Assembly (NCBI GenBank): GCA_010909165.1
Contig: VJWM01000144.1
Location: 62,001 to 126,000, forward strand
DNA: 64,000 nt
Origin: Anthoceros angustus
Taxonomy: Eukaryota > Streptophyta > Anthocerotopsida > Anthocerotales > Anthocerotaceae
Direction: 5' to 3'
Shown: piece by piece, positions 21,961-33,907 of the stretch
Layout of the letters: every line of letters starts with the position of its first letter
How positions within the stretch are numbered: position 1 is the stretch's first letter
Made by a program: the position numbers and the translations under genes
The notes under the pieces: generated by a model
Seen by the model: the letters and a program-made list of their open reading frames with translations, nothing else
Databases searched by the model: none
What the model was told of the DNA's origin: nothing

Positions 21961-24900
21961 GTATAGTGCATGTTTCGATGTCACCAAGCACAACCTAAAA
22001 ACCCTTCATTTGTAGTCCGTAAGATTTTCTTTAAACACTACTAGAAAATGGGAGTTCTTATCACACTTTATATAACGACATTTGAAGGTTATTCTAACGA
22101 TGCTCACAATGGTGAAATGCAAAAACTTGAAGAAGCCGCGCGGGCTTCATGTTGAGCTTCATTCAGTGATTGGCTCCGACAAGCACATGGCATTGCGGAA
22201 CTGAGGGAGATTCGTCTCTTAATGTTCCTCAAGTTTAGGGAGCCGGCAAGCCCAACAGTGAAGGAGCTAGTTGATTGGGACAGGGAGCTCGATGGCTAAG
22301 AATTATACGTAGTTCTAAATGGGGTGTGGCGTTTTTTGCAGAGAAAGCTGGGAACTCCATTCGAAGGTTATTCTAAAGATGCTCACAATGGTGTCGCACT
22401 TTTGGTATGGGGAGAGTCGGCATCCTAACCTGGTGGCTAATTGAACCTCGTACCGAAGATGTGAGTGTCACAATTCCATGTTGTGTTATCAAGTAATGTG
22501 ACGAAGAGTATAACGTGTACGGCCTACATTTCTCAATAGTGAAACTAGAGTGGAATAGTATGCATGGATTCTGTTATTATTTGTATTGCAAACGTCTTTT
22601 AGAGAGGAAGCACATTCCTAGAGGAAACACTTTCAGAGGCGAAGCATATTCTGAGGAGAAGCACTTTTAGTGGGGGAGCACGATCTGTGGGAAAATACTC
22701 TAAGTGGGGGAGCACTTTCTAAGGGAAAACACACATTCCTAGAGGGTTTGCAGGAGCTGCGAATACGGATGCAACACTAGCTTGGCATGGGGACGAAGAA
22801 GTAATTATTCAAGATGTGGTTAGAGTGGGGGTGAGGCAACGGTACTTGGAGATCCATGCCCCTGCGAGCCCACAAGCTCATTGATGAAATCGATCAAATT
22901 TCAGAGTTGGAACCCTTCCTTGATTATGAGTTAGATGACACCTCTTCCAACGCCAGCTCCGATGCGATTTGAGACTGCGAGGGCCACTCTGCCTAATGCA
23001 GTTGAGACCATGGTGTTTGATGATAGTTGGCTCCGTGTGAAGCTTAAGGTGAAACAAAATGACAGAATAGGATGGTTCTAGATCCGTGCGGGTCACAAGT
23101 GGTAGCCTGGTACATGGACCAATGAATCCAAATACTATTTAGCTTCTCTAACACAAGCTCCATATCCCTTTGGTGGAATCTGTACTGATCTATAAATTAA
23201 GAACGAAACATGCAGGAGTTATCCCCTATGAATATAAAGAAAAGATAGCCTATTATAAGAACAGCGTCTGTGTAGAAAGTGGTTTCTCCTGAAACCCCTT
23301 TTTGCATACGGACGTGGCCAGACCCATTTTTGCACTTGAAAGAATCCGCACTATAATCAGCCTTTTTGGTATTTCTCTGCATACATGTCACCCGCAACCT
23401 TTTGAATAATTGTTTTGATACACATTATTTGAGATTGTAGATTGCAAGTACATGGCAAAAACCAAAAGTCCTATTCTCGTTTGGCTTTTCTTTCAAGCGG
23501 ATCTTGAATTAAATGCAAACTTGTTTGCACATGGCGTTGTTTAGGCACGCACTTATATCTAAACTTGTGCGCGCACTTATATACAAACGTTTAGAGTTTT
23601 TAGGGCTTGCTGTAATTTTGGTGCGCAAACTTGTTTGCGCACCAACCTTTCATTCATACCAGTCAATCCTAAGACTATACTCTCGCTCTGGGAATTTTAC
23701 AGGACTTTGTTTCTTAGACATTGGGACAATAATATCTTGTTGACCTGATGCTCTTGATCCGCGTGCAATGCGAGAATGAGAGTGGCATGGTCTACACTTG
23801 GAGTTGGGCCTACGCCAAACGTCTCAAGATTCAAAAGATGCAAAAGGTTCTCACTACTAGTTCAAAGTTTTAACCACAAAAAAAAAGATGAGGGCTAAGT
23901 AAAAATAAGAACATATCCACATTAGGGAGGTGCACAAGAAAGGTTGAAAACGTCAAAAGGAACCGTTTAAGATAGTAAAAATATCTAAAAATACCAAAAA
24001 ATTCACAAAAATATCAAAATTTTAGGGCAAGTGCGCGCACTTGGACTTTTTTGGGATTTTTTTGGGGTATTTTAGATTTTTTGCTCTTTTTTTCTTTGGA
24101 TGAACCATCTGGGAATGCACTAGGAGGCATAAACCATAAGGGTTCATGTTTCTAGGCCCTTCTTGACCTTGGGTGCGCGCACCTGGGCCTCCTTGCCCCC
24201 TGGTGCGTGCACAAGTGTGTGCACCTGGACCCCCTGGCCCCCTGGTGCACGCACTTGTTCACCCAGCTGGGCCCCTGGCATGTTTGATGATAACCCGGTA
24301 CTAGGTCACCGCCGAAAGAGACGGAAACACCGTAAAGGATAAAAAGGGGATAGGGTGTTCTTCGTTGCAATAGGGCATAGGATAGATATATGAAAGCAGC
24401 TCTAGGTGAACCTCCGCCGATGTCTGCTACTTGTTATTTTGTCGAGAATTCTGACACATCCTCAGACCTCCAAAAGGACATGTTTCCCCATTAGAAGATC
24501 ATTTTTCGCGTTCTTTTTGCAAAGTGCGCGCACAAGTTTGCACATGGCGTTGTTTAGGCACGCACGTATGCGCGCCTAGGCCTCCCTAGTATACAAAAAC
24601 ATACAAAACCATACACAATGCAGAAACTACGGACATGACGAAATTATGGAACAATGAGGTCATTGGCCCTTTATCACACCGACTAAATCGCCATGAACCT
24701 GAGTACAAGGCGCTAGCGCGGTATAAATGACTCGATAGGAAGTAGTGCCAGAGCCGAGAATGCCCGAAACCGATGGATGAACACCTACAAAAACCAACAA
24801 AAACCAAACCAACTTCAGTTTCCAGCGAAATAGGGTTAGGATTTTTTCCAAAACCCCTTTTGACAGGAGAAACCCCTTTCTACACAGTTTTATCTTTAAG

Positions 24901-24970
24901 CTAAAAGTCAAAAAGTCAAAACCGATCGCATTGTCTGGTACCACAACCTAAGTACTGTCTGAGAACCATT
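21961..24970. other. Repeat-rich intergenic DNA
   Basis: No gene is supported over 3 kb. It holds a CACTA-like terminus (22036), degenerate ggaagca/gggggagcac units at 22600-22740, and a block repeated at 23525-23560 and 24533-24565 (ttgcacatggcgttgtttag, then gcacgcac). Low-complexity gcgcgcac/ccccctgg units occupy 24165-24285. An imperfect inverted pair lies at about 23268-23304 and 24848-24892. Open frames here have repeat-driven composition. Confidence 0.5.
22036..22400 (+). mobile_element. CACTA-like transposon terminus, partial
   Basis: The sequence at 22036-22051, cactactagaaaatgg, closely matches the terminal inverted repeat start of plant CACTA/EnSpm elements (CACTACwAGAAAA). A subterminal block, gaaggttattctaacgatgctcacaatggtg (read at 22085-22113), recurs near 22362-22393 with one change. 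No transposase and no opposite terminus were found, so this is a fragment or end-only remnant. Confidence 0.5.
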
Positions 24971-27367
24971 TAAGGAAGCGGACACGACACAATAGCTGCG
25001 TCACCTTCCACTATAGAGGATTGACCCACAAATTTGCATCCACCTGATCCTGCACTTATTGAAAGGTGGCAGACGTCAGAACACACTGATGTTTCAAGCA
25101 CCTTGTTTGCCTCGTCTGCTAGTGTCACTCTGAATTGCTTAAGCGAAGTGGTCGATCTCTTGATTAAGTTAATTTCATTCACCACCACCTCCCAAAAATC
25201 ATGGTGTCTTGCTTGGAAAGCCTCACTGTTATCGTGTTCCAGATTAGGTTGAGATACAGGTTCCAAGGTTGAGATTGGCAAAATGATACGTTCGTCCACA
25301 TGGGTTATGTCGATTTGGGAGGTTTAGGAATAAAAGCTCCGAGGCAAGACTGAAAGAAATGGCTAAAACTCCCTACTGGGTTGGTGGTTGAATGACTCTT
25401 ATTTTTGGCATACGCATTAAGGGACCCCAATAAGGGAGCCGAAGAAAGCTTGAAGGATGTTAAGGAAGGAATCGAATAAAACTTGAAGGATGTCAAAGAA
25501 GGAATCGAAGAGAGCTCGAAAGACGTCAAGCAATCAGATCAATGCGATGTTGAGATACCTTCTTGGCCTCTTTAACAAGGAGTTCACCTCCATCAAGGTG
25601 AGGGTGAAAACCAATCCTCTCGCGCTAGAGGTATACAAGGCTGGAGAATGAGATGGCGGTAAGTTTTCGCCTAGCTAAAGACGGTGTCCAATTTGTGCGT
25701 AACATGTATGTAGCCTATTCTATACTTACGTGTGTTATGCATGCTTATACTTTAATACATATGTTATCAACATCGTGCCTTCCTCTCCACGGCTTGCAGG
25801 GTCGCCAGTTGTCAGTGCCCTATGAAGATCAAATTTCCAATGCAAGACTTCGATGTATACTTTGATATATCCATAAAGTCCCCGAATTCACTATTAAAAA
25901 AAAAACTTACATATGTTATGCATGATCATCCATGATATATGCCTATACTCAGAGATGTTATGCGTGATCATCCCTTATATGCCTATACTCACAATGTTAT
26001 GCTAGGTCATCCCTAATATCCATATACTTACATATGTTATGCCTGATCGTCTTAGGAATGTAGTCGTCTCGAAGAATGAGTGAAAGCCTAAAGCCTCAAG
26101 ACATGATAATATAGGTGAACCTTGAGATCAACTAGAGGGAGAGAGATAGCAGATAAAACATTGAACTAACAGAATCAGATATTGAGCTGACAAGAGGACG
26201 TCACATTGACTTACCACTTTGTTGCTTTGTTGCAATTGGTGTGAACCACTCACTCAACGTGCTTTGTTTCTTAGTAAATGCCCTCATTCTTTTTGTCAAT
26301 TGTCACATCAATTTGAGATGACTGTCCACCTTCTTTCGTTGTCCATTGTCACATATGGGGAATGCCAATACCTTGCTCTTCCATGATATGGTCACTTTGC
26401 TGGGCAGAGTCTATCAATCTTTCTAGAACCATTTCATTTGACCTGAGGAAGCGTAGAGAGACAGAAGAAAAGACGAAGCAACCTTATCATGAATAAGTGT
26501 CATACATGGGAGATGGCAAGTCCAAGGGAAGACCGCATTGCCCATACTTAATCATTAAATCGGCAGGTTTTTGACCATCCTCCAAAGATTATCAATTATG
26601 AGAAAACATAATATATTTACTCCTTTTGATCGCTTTGACCAAGTAGTAGAAGAGATTGAGCCAATGGAAATAAATGACCGCAAGTATGTGCTACCGAGTG
26701 TGAGAAATTTATAATCAATTGAACTTGATTGGATAGTGCATTGTATTAATCTGATGGCCATTTATGTCCCCGATGCTAAAGTTGTGAGATGCTAGGTCCC
26801 ATTACGCAAATGCCGTCCTTAGTGGACGATAATAAAATGCTTCTTCTAGTGCTGTCTCTTATTCGTCTGACCGGCAGTTCAATTTCCATAACCTAATTCT
26901 CGAATGAGCCCTCCAATTCCATTGTCCGCAACGGCCCCAGAAGATGGCGCCCTCAGCGGCACGGGTGCATGTATGTATGTACAGTATTGTGCAGCACGGC
27001 TTGCTCGTGAAGTCTGCAAAGCTGGCCCAAGACGAACTGGTCCGCATATGCTCAGACCCGTGAGATATTTTAGTACCGCTCGAGTTTTTCACCAAAGGCA
27101 GCGAACTATCCCCGACCAATGTAGCAAGGTGCACAACACCGAGAAATTATCATTGAGATGCGCAGTGCACACTACAGTTGTTATACATTCACGTTACACG
27201 ACCCACAGGCCTTGGATTTTGTGTCTAAAACACGTGCACCCAAAGAGAGAATTGTACTAAAAAATAAGGCAAAGGCAGCACGACGTCTCCCTACCACACC
27301 GCTGAAACATGGCAGATGCGAGCTCCGGCGCCCAAAACCCGTTCTTCAGGGACCCAGCAGACAGATT
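24971..27367. other. Repeat-rich intergenic DNA with decayed short-unit repeats
   Basis: No gene is supported. Around 25425-25535 a 33-bp unit (core gaaggaatcgaa, agcttgaaggatgtcaa) repeats about three times. On the plus strand it can be read as ESLKDVKEGIE repeats but is broken by a stop. Around 25905-26050 a unit of 40-45 bp (gttatgc, gatcatcc, tatgcctatactca) repeats about four times. A copy of the dispersed end motif lies at 26811-26848. Short frames such as 24970-25299 on the minus strand have no recognisable features. Confidence 0.45.
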
Positions 27368-27946
27368 TCAGGGCTGAGGTGCATGGCCTTCAGGAGCGGG
27401 AGCAGGGGCCTCAGGAGCGGGAGCAGCAGGAGCATCTTCAGGAGCTGGAGGGGGAGCAGTGGCTTCAGGAGCTGGAGGGGGAGCAGCGGCTTCAGGAGCT
27501 GGAGCTGGAGCAGCGGCTTCCGGAGCTGGAGCAGCAGCAGTGTGGCTCTTCTGGTAGCTGCTCAGATATCCCTTGGCCTGGGTGATGTAGGTGCCGTAAG
27601 CGCCCTCGTCCAGCGACGTTTTCGCAGAGACGCCGTCCAGAAGGTCGGATGCTGCCCCGGCTAGCTGGCCGTAGTCCACACCCTCGCCCTTGTTGGATGC
27701 TGCTGCGAACACCACCTGGGCGCTGCTCAGCAGCTCCTGGTAGGACGGATCTGCTTCCGGAGCAGCAGCAGGAGCACCCGGTGCCACAGCAGCTGGTGCA
27801 GAAGCCGCATCTGGAGCGGCAGCAGGGGCGGCTTCCGAGGAGATGAAGGAGGAAGCCAATTGGGTCACCTCGGTGAAGGTTCCAGCCCCCTCCTGCCCGC
27901 CGGAGGCGGCCTTGGCCAGACCCTGAACCTTGCTGAAGAAAGACAT
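27368..27946 (-). CDS. Nodulin-related protein 1 (NRP1)-like
   Basis: A single exon of 192 residues. The conserved part is residues about 67-134: SYQELLSSAQVVFAAASNKG, then DYGQLAGAASDLLDGVSAK, then YGTYITQAKGYLSSYQKSH. It matches the pattern of the plant NRP1-like family (SSAKLMAEAA, ADILDAAS, YL-QAEKYLHQYEQSH). The N-terminus (MSFFSKVQGLAKAASGG) is amphipathic. An Ala/Pro-rich linker and a C-terminal tail of PAPEAAAP-type repeats surround the domain. Known relatives are small soluble proteins linked to heat, ABA and symbiosis responses, without a known biochemical activity. A TATA-like element (ctctatatcta, minus strand, about 28024-28034) lies about 80 bp upstream of the start codon. The Pro/Ala tail makes long meaningless frames on the other strand. 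Confidence 0.82.
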   Translation of the reverse strand: MSFFSKVQGLAKAASGGQEGAGTFTEVTQLASSFISSEAAPAAAPDAASAPAAVAPGAPAAAPEADPSYQELLSSAQVVFAAASNKGEGVDYGQLAGAASDLLDGVSAKTSLDEGAYGTYITQAKGYLSSYQKSHTAAAPAPEAAAPAPAPEAAAPPPAPEATAPPPAPEDAPAAPAPEAPAPAPEGHAPQP

Positions 27947-28358
27947 AGCCGCTGAGTGGAGCTTGGAAGAGCAGGAAGAAGGTTGACGAGATCTGTGAAT
28001 GATGGAGAGGGCCCGGCCCGGGTCTAGATATAGAGAGCGCTAGTGGTAGTCATGATAGAGATCGTGCACAGGAGCACACGGGATATCGGATATCACCGAC
28101 AATCCGATCAAGCCATGTTCTCCGCGTTTCTTGCCCTTTCCACAGCCTGTCGTGACCATGACCTTCTACCCCAGAAAGTAGCTAAAGTAACACTCGTCCG
28201 GCAGTAAGCACAGCCATCCCCTTCCCGGAGAAAGCTTCCTCCAATCCCTCTCCTGCCTCCTGAAGGTGGTCCCCATGCTGACATGCCTCCGGTGCTGCAC
28301 CACCGACATGAAAGCTGCTTCTTGTACAATATCAAACAATACTTAACTCCTCCAAGCT
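27947..28358. other. Spacer between two minus-strand genes
   Basis: Contains the promoter of the NRP1-like gene (GC-rich gggcccgg near 28010, TATA-like element near 28030) and the 3' region of the upstream SMR-like gene. I see no gene in it. Confidence 0.45.
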
Positions 28359-28916
28359 TCAGAAGTCCAGTCTACGTCGCGTGCCTGTGCCCTGCAAGCC
28401 CGTTCTTGCGGCAGGTTCCCTCCTCGGCTTAATTGGAGCAGCTGGAGGTTGCAACTCAACTGCTGGAGGTCTCTCTGGAGTAGTTTCTCCGGACACCACA
28501 CATTTAGCTGGAATTTCCCTCCCAGGAAATTGGAGCGGCTTTTCAATCCGTGTCTGCTCCACGGATTTCTTCACCTCTGTGTTCATACGACTTGTCAAGG
28601 GGAGACCATTGCTAAGGCCTCTCCCATCCACTTCAGCAGGAGAAATGCGGCTATCTTGAGTTGTTCGACGCCGGATATCACCTTCTTCTGGTGTCAAGGG
28701 AGGCAGTATTCTACAATGCGAAGGAGACGATCCTTCGCAGTTTCCTGTACCACCGCTGCTTGCTTCAACATGATCACCTGCCCCCGGACTCCCCGCTTGC
28801 AGAACCACAGAGTGTGCGCTGCCTTCAGACATCTCAGCAACATTGTTGGAGCAACGTGATTCCCCGGGCTGTGTCTCCATTACGCGTCCTACCCAGGGCC
28901 TTGTGCCGGTGGTCAT
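28359..28916 (-). CDS. SIAMESE-related (SMR)-like CDK inhibitor candidate
   Basis: A single exon of 185 residues. Three features suggest a plant CDK inhibitor of the SIAMESE/SMR group: a TTPERPP motif (145-151), a PPAAPIKPRR motif (157-166) in the order and spacing of the SMR core (TPT-x-IP-x-CPPAPRKPR), and a C-terminal RRRLDF (180-185) that fits the RxLxF cyclin-docking consensus. The rest is disordered and Ser/Gly/Pro-rich. SMR proteins bind CDK-cyclin complexes and promote endoreplication or cell-cycle exit. The family is small and poorly conserved, so the call is inference from short motifs. The start is the first ATG of the open frame; other starts are possible. Confidence 0.5.
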   Translation of the reverse strand: MTTGTRPWVGRVMETQPGESRCSNNVAEMSEGSAHSVVLQAGSPGAGDHVEASSGGTGNCEGSSPSHCRILPPLTPEEGDIRRRTTQDSRISPAEVDGRGLSNGLPLTSRMNTEVKKSVEQTRIEKPLQFPGREIPAKCVVSGETTPERPPAVELQPPAAPIKPRREPAARTGLQGTGTRRRLDF

Positions 28917-29832
28917 CTTTGCAGGAGCTCACAGGCAGAAACAAATCCTGCAGAGCGTCCCCTATTTCTGCCACCTGAATCGACTGATCAGCGTCCGGAG
29001 ACGGTTAGCCTTACCGCTAACACCAGAGACCGTTCGCAACTTCTGGCGCATCGAAGCACAAAGAACTTCTGCAGAATTCGCGGTCAGCACAACATGCCAC
29101 AACCGAATTGCCAAGAAATGGCCTCAGTCGATTGCCGATGAGCAGATTTCAAAGACTGTCAAGATGCAATGAGCAGCAAAAACAAAGATTCCGGAAAAAT
29201 TTTGCAGTCGAAGCCTTCTCGATTGCGGCCGTCTCGACACCATCCGCCGCCACCGTTCAATCAAGATTCTTGACGGTGACAGAAATCGCAGCTCACAATC
29301 TCGAGCAGGACTGCTCGCCGATGTTGGAACTGCGGACGGGGTTAAGACCGTTGGAGGAGGAGATCACGTCAATACTGTGCGTGACGGGCGTAAAGGCTGT
29401 CACGAGTCATGACCGTTGCAAAGCCGTCTCGAGTCGAATGTTGAGAAAGTCGAAACCCTAGCTCTAACATTTGCAGGGATGCGTCTGAGCGATGTTCGTC
29501 TGATGCAGGGTTGTGCTGGATGGCCTGCGGGCATCAGCAAATAGATGGGATCAAAGCTTTGCTGATGCTTGAGGAATGTCAGCAATTTCTACCTCCATAC
29601 CGATGATCTCATTCTGAGGGGCCCTGGGAGCAACAGGATCGTGGCTGACCTGGTGGTCCCAGAACTCCCAGAGTGTGAGCAAATGTTGGAGCTTCTGTGT
29701 ATGGGATTTTGCGGAGGGACGGGAAAGCAGCGTATGTGCTGCAGCAAGAGGCCATTTCTTATGAAGTCCTGGGCTCTGCAATTGCACTGGCATTATGGAT
29801 GCTTGATGTCGTAGTTGTGTTCCTCGCAAGCT
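28917..29832. other. Upstream region shared by SMR-like and coiled-coil genes
   Basis: These bases lie between divergent start codons. Several short frames on both strands show no features. Both leaders may include introns. I see no independent gene. Confidence 0.4.
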
Positions 29833-32800
29833 ATGCTTGCTGAAATGGAGGACTCCAAGCCTGTCGTTGTGAAGACAGGCAGCAATGTCTCCGAGAGCGT
29901 GAAGGCAGATGTCCTGGAAAGGTTTGGGGCCACTCTGTTTGAAATGCAGGACCATTTTCAGGATGCTTTGTTCTCAAAGGATGTTGCAGAGGATAAGAAC
30001 GGGGATACTATCCGTCTAGCTCAGGTATGGGACAGTTGGCGATGGTGGAACTTGGAATTCTTGGTGAAGCAGTGCGTGAGGAAGCTTGTTGTTGGGGTTT
30101 TGAGTTGCAGAAAAACTTTATGGTGGAGCACGCCACCGTCAGACGGCTGCGTGCAAAGCTTCGAGAGAAGGAGAAGCTTGTCATGTCTTTGCAGAAGGCC
30201 ATTGGGGCTGCCTGTGAAACTGCCCTGGACCAGAAGGATAAGGAGGGGAAAGAAATTGCAAGCTTGCACAATGTTTTGTCTCTCAGAGATGAACGCAGCT
30301 TGCAGGATGTGAAGGCTGCTTTGAAGGTGATTATATCTCTAGGGTATCACACCTGTCACTTGTTTGTCGCCTATGGTTGCTGATGGACATTGTGGGAGCT
30401 GGTAGGATATGATTAAGGAAAAACCGGAAGCAGCCAAAGGGTTGGCTGCTGATTTAGCAGGTCTTCTTGATGACAAACTTAGTGACCTCCTGGCGAAACA
30501 TGATCGCAAGGTTGAGGAACTCCATGGAAGCTTGGACTCATGGAAAAAACGGTAGGGTGTTATTTGATGCTGAGTCTCTCTCTGGACCTCGACGTGGTCA
30601 CACTGTTACGTCTAGAGCAAACAGTCACAGCCCTTGAGGATGTATCAGAGGGCTGCTTTTCAGATTCTGAACAATTTGACACTTGATTTTCTATTTAAGA
30701 TGCCGAGACCTGGAAGGTCAAATCGCAGAAAGTAAGCAGGCTCGACTGAAAGATACTAGCCCACAGGTATGAGTGATCCAGTTCAGAATCTTTAGGTTGG
30801 TATACGAGGCTAGGCACGACGGAAAGCAAATTGTCTATAAGTACTGCAGGAACTTCAGCTGGTGCCACATTCACCCTCCCCCAGAAGATCAGAGGCATTC
30901 GTGGAAAAGCTCAAGCTCAGACTTAGTAAGGTTTGAGATTTCCATGGATGTTTCTCCAGACCTTGCTGCGTATTAGAAACAGCTGGGTGTAGTAGGCAGA
31001 CGCTTTGCTGTCTGTTGATTGCAGGCAGTTTCCGATATTGGAATGAAGAGAAATCAAGTTAACTCAGGGAGGCGGAATTTGCAGGTGTCAAGGAATGTAA
31101 AGTACGACAACTGATAGACCAGAATAAGGAGCTGCAGCTTCAGCTTGCTCGTGCCTTAGAATCAAGCATTGACGCGAACCTTCAAAGGAGCATAGCTCAG
31201 AACTATGAACGAGCACGAAGGAAGGCACAATACCTGGAGGACCTTGTTACCAAGTTAAAGAAGGAGGTTCGGTACTTGAAGAGCACACCATCTAATAGTG
31301 GTGTTGAAGCTGGATTAGAGATTGTGAAAGTACTACACATAGAACTGACTCATAAATTTGTCTTTTGTCCAGTGATGCTGTTGTGCAGCGGGCACACAAA
31401 AGACTATCACGGACATGGGTTATATTCGCATTGACTTGTTCCTTTGCAGGTGAGAAAGTTGGAGCAGGAGCTAGAGAGCGAGCGCAAGAGAGTTCAGGCC
31501 ATGGTTTTTGAACTTGCCCAACAACGGAACAAGAAATTGGAAGCCAAAAGTCGCAATCCAGTTTCAGAAAGCTCTCAAGCTGAAGCCAAGGCAGTGAAGC
31601 TGAAAGAGGTTGTCCATGAACTGACAGCCAAGATCTGCAAGCTACAGCATACTTACCAACAACTATCGTCTAAGTTTCGTGGGGTGAGAGCCAGTTCTGG
31701 CGCTGCAGATGTTTTTGATGACCTGTGCCTTACACAATCAGCTAGAGATATGGATACAAAAGAAGTGCATGCCAAACTTCTGGGCCGGATCAAGGAGATA
31801 CAGAAGAAACTGACCCAGTGTCAAGAAGATTTGAACGTCAGTGAGACAAACAAGCAATTCTTCGAAGAAAAGCTGCAGATCATGGAGGAACGGGCTCTAA
31901 GGGCAGAGCTCAAGCTAGCTACTTCAGGGAAGAAAAAAGCGGTTGACCTTCAGAAGACTACTGACGAAGATGCCTCTTCAAATGCGGGAATGAAGAATCC
32001 TAGACTTCAGAAAACGAGAGCTTGCCCAGGATGTGTTTCATTTGAGGAAAAAGAGCCAGAGTTTTATGAGCTCATACTGCTATCGGACACCCGTGGCGTG
32101 CCAGAATGTACTTTAGGTGGGCATGAGGAGTGGCTAAAGCAAATCCAGGCATTTAGGCAACATATGAATGAGGCAACAGGTGATAGGAAGGTAGTGTTTG
32201 CCAACGAGGCTCTGATTTTGGAGTTAGGCTTCACACATGAGGGCGCTCAGTGCAAGCTGTTATCCAAGAGAAAACTTCGTGTCGCTCCCCATGGAAACAT
32301 GGTATCCAGTGACAGCTGTCAAAGAGAGACTAGTTGTGGGTTAGATCCAGAAACTGCTATTGCACGTTTGAAAAACGATGTGGAGCAGTTGAGGAATGAA
32401 AATAACTCATTGAGGGAGACGCGACCAAGCAATTTGAAGTACATGAGTCTTATGAAGAAGAACAAGGAGGTGAATAAAGCTCTGATAGAGCTCCAAGGCG
32501 AAGTTGCCAAAGCCAGTAAACTTGATTCTTTCCTGGAACTGACCACAATGGAGGAGATCCTCAGAGGTCGGGGTAGCTTCTGAACTCTCACGTCTCCATC
32601 TGCCTCCACACGTCCATGGTCTGCCTTCGCAAGTTACGTCGTCTCATCAGATTTCATGAATTGCTTCAGGCTTGAGGGGAGGTCTCAAACGATGGTCTGG
32701 CAATTCACCTTGGATTCAAGCACTGGCGAAGTTAAACACTTGCTGTGCAAACCTCAAAAAGAAGGTCCCGAAACTCGCTCAACCTCGTAATAGGCAGTGG

Positions 32801-33421
32801 CTCCCCCATATCCTATTTCCCTCTAATATGGAATCTGGCTTTGCTGTTCAGCTTGCAAGTACTTTTGTACTAAAACCTGCTAAGGAGAACACCCTCCACG
32901 CCCAAAATGTGAAGGAAAGCGTGAAGAATTGGAAAGCCGATGTGCAGAGCTCCAAGAACAATGTAAAGAACGATCCTGAACTGGCACTTAGATTGGAAGA
33001 GCAAGCGTTACAGTTGCAGCAGTTGCAGCAAGAGTTGAGCCAGAAAATCCAGGCTATTTCCAACCTCAACATACAGCTGGACAGACGAGATAGTGAGCTG
33101 AATTTTCTGCACGAAAAGACCAGTGATACAACAGTGCAGCACTGCTGTCAGCATTTAAGGGAAAACATCGAGAACCTGCAGGCGGAAAATATGAGGTTGA
33201 AGAACTCAGCAGCTAGTGGCAGAGTTTTGAGGGAGGTGGACGATCTTAAAATTGAACTTTCTGAGGTCTACCAGGTAACAATACATTTGTGTAGTCCACA
33301 GATTTCATGACAACTGCTTCTAAAACTTTGAGACTTGCGCCAGGTGTGCGGCAGATATGAACAAATGTTGATCCAATACACCGGGCAACTTGGTGTTCCA
33401 TTCAAGCCGTCACGATTTTGA
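29833..33421 (+). CDS. Large coiled-coil protein, exon series partly unresolved
   Basis: Clear exons on the plus strand are 29833-30024, 30111-30326, 30406-30551, 30700-30766, about 31066-31323, 31450 to about 32572, one ending at 33274, and a last exon 33344-33421. Their frames give heptad-rich helices, for example VRKLEQELESERKRVQAM, AKLLGRIKEIQKKLTQC, LRLEEQALQLQQLQQEL and ENIENLQAENMRLKN. The protein ends GRYEQMLIQYTGQLGVPFKP plus SRF. The start of the fifth exon and the junctions between 32570 and 33000 do not close cleanly: at 32925-32990 an alternative frame reads REELESRCAELQEQCKER and then stops. The gene may use splice sites I did not find, or may carry a frameshift. Length and helix content resemble centrosomal or ciliary scaffolds, which would fit a plant with swimming sperm, but the family is not recognised. 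Confidence 0.55.
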
Positions 33422-33907
33422 TCAGGATTTACGTTCAACAATCGATTATGACAATTGACTTAAGGTTGCATCAGAAGCTTGGGTGCGTCTGAGAAAGCTT
33501 AGTGAAATTAACAGCTGCACCAAACCCACCAAACTGTCGTTACCAATAGCTGACTGCATGGTACATTGATGCAGGGGATGCTGCAGATGGTTGAAACTCT
33601 ATACTGCCCCGTCCAAAAAGCATTAAGGAAAATCCAGATTATTCGCACTGAAAAGACCGAGGCAAACAGATTATCTAGAGAGATGCTACAGCTTCATGTC
33701 CCTGTTTTGCTTCACAGGTCAATCTTCAGCAGGACCGATAAAAGTTCAACCCCATGCATTTGATGGGTTCACCACTAATTTCAGGCTTCTGACGTTACTA
33801 TGTCTACAAGACTCCCGAGCCTAAAGAGATTGACCTCTCTGCCGCTGGAGTGAAGTACTGTACAAACTATGAAGTATCGTACGAACTATGCCTTAGCTTT
33901 ACTTCGT
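33422..33907. other. Convergent 3' spacer
   Basis: Between the coiled-coil gene (plus) and the KUP gene (minus). A frame at 33566-33763 (LRKIQIIRTEKTEANRLSREM) has helical character and could be a leftover exon of the coiled-coil gene, but no splice path was established. Confidence 0.35.

Noticed and set aside
27316-27585. Plus-strand frame with QELEGEQ repeats
   Set aside because: It mirrors the Pro/Ala repeat tail of the NRP1-like gene on the opposite strand.
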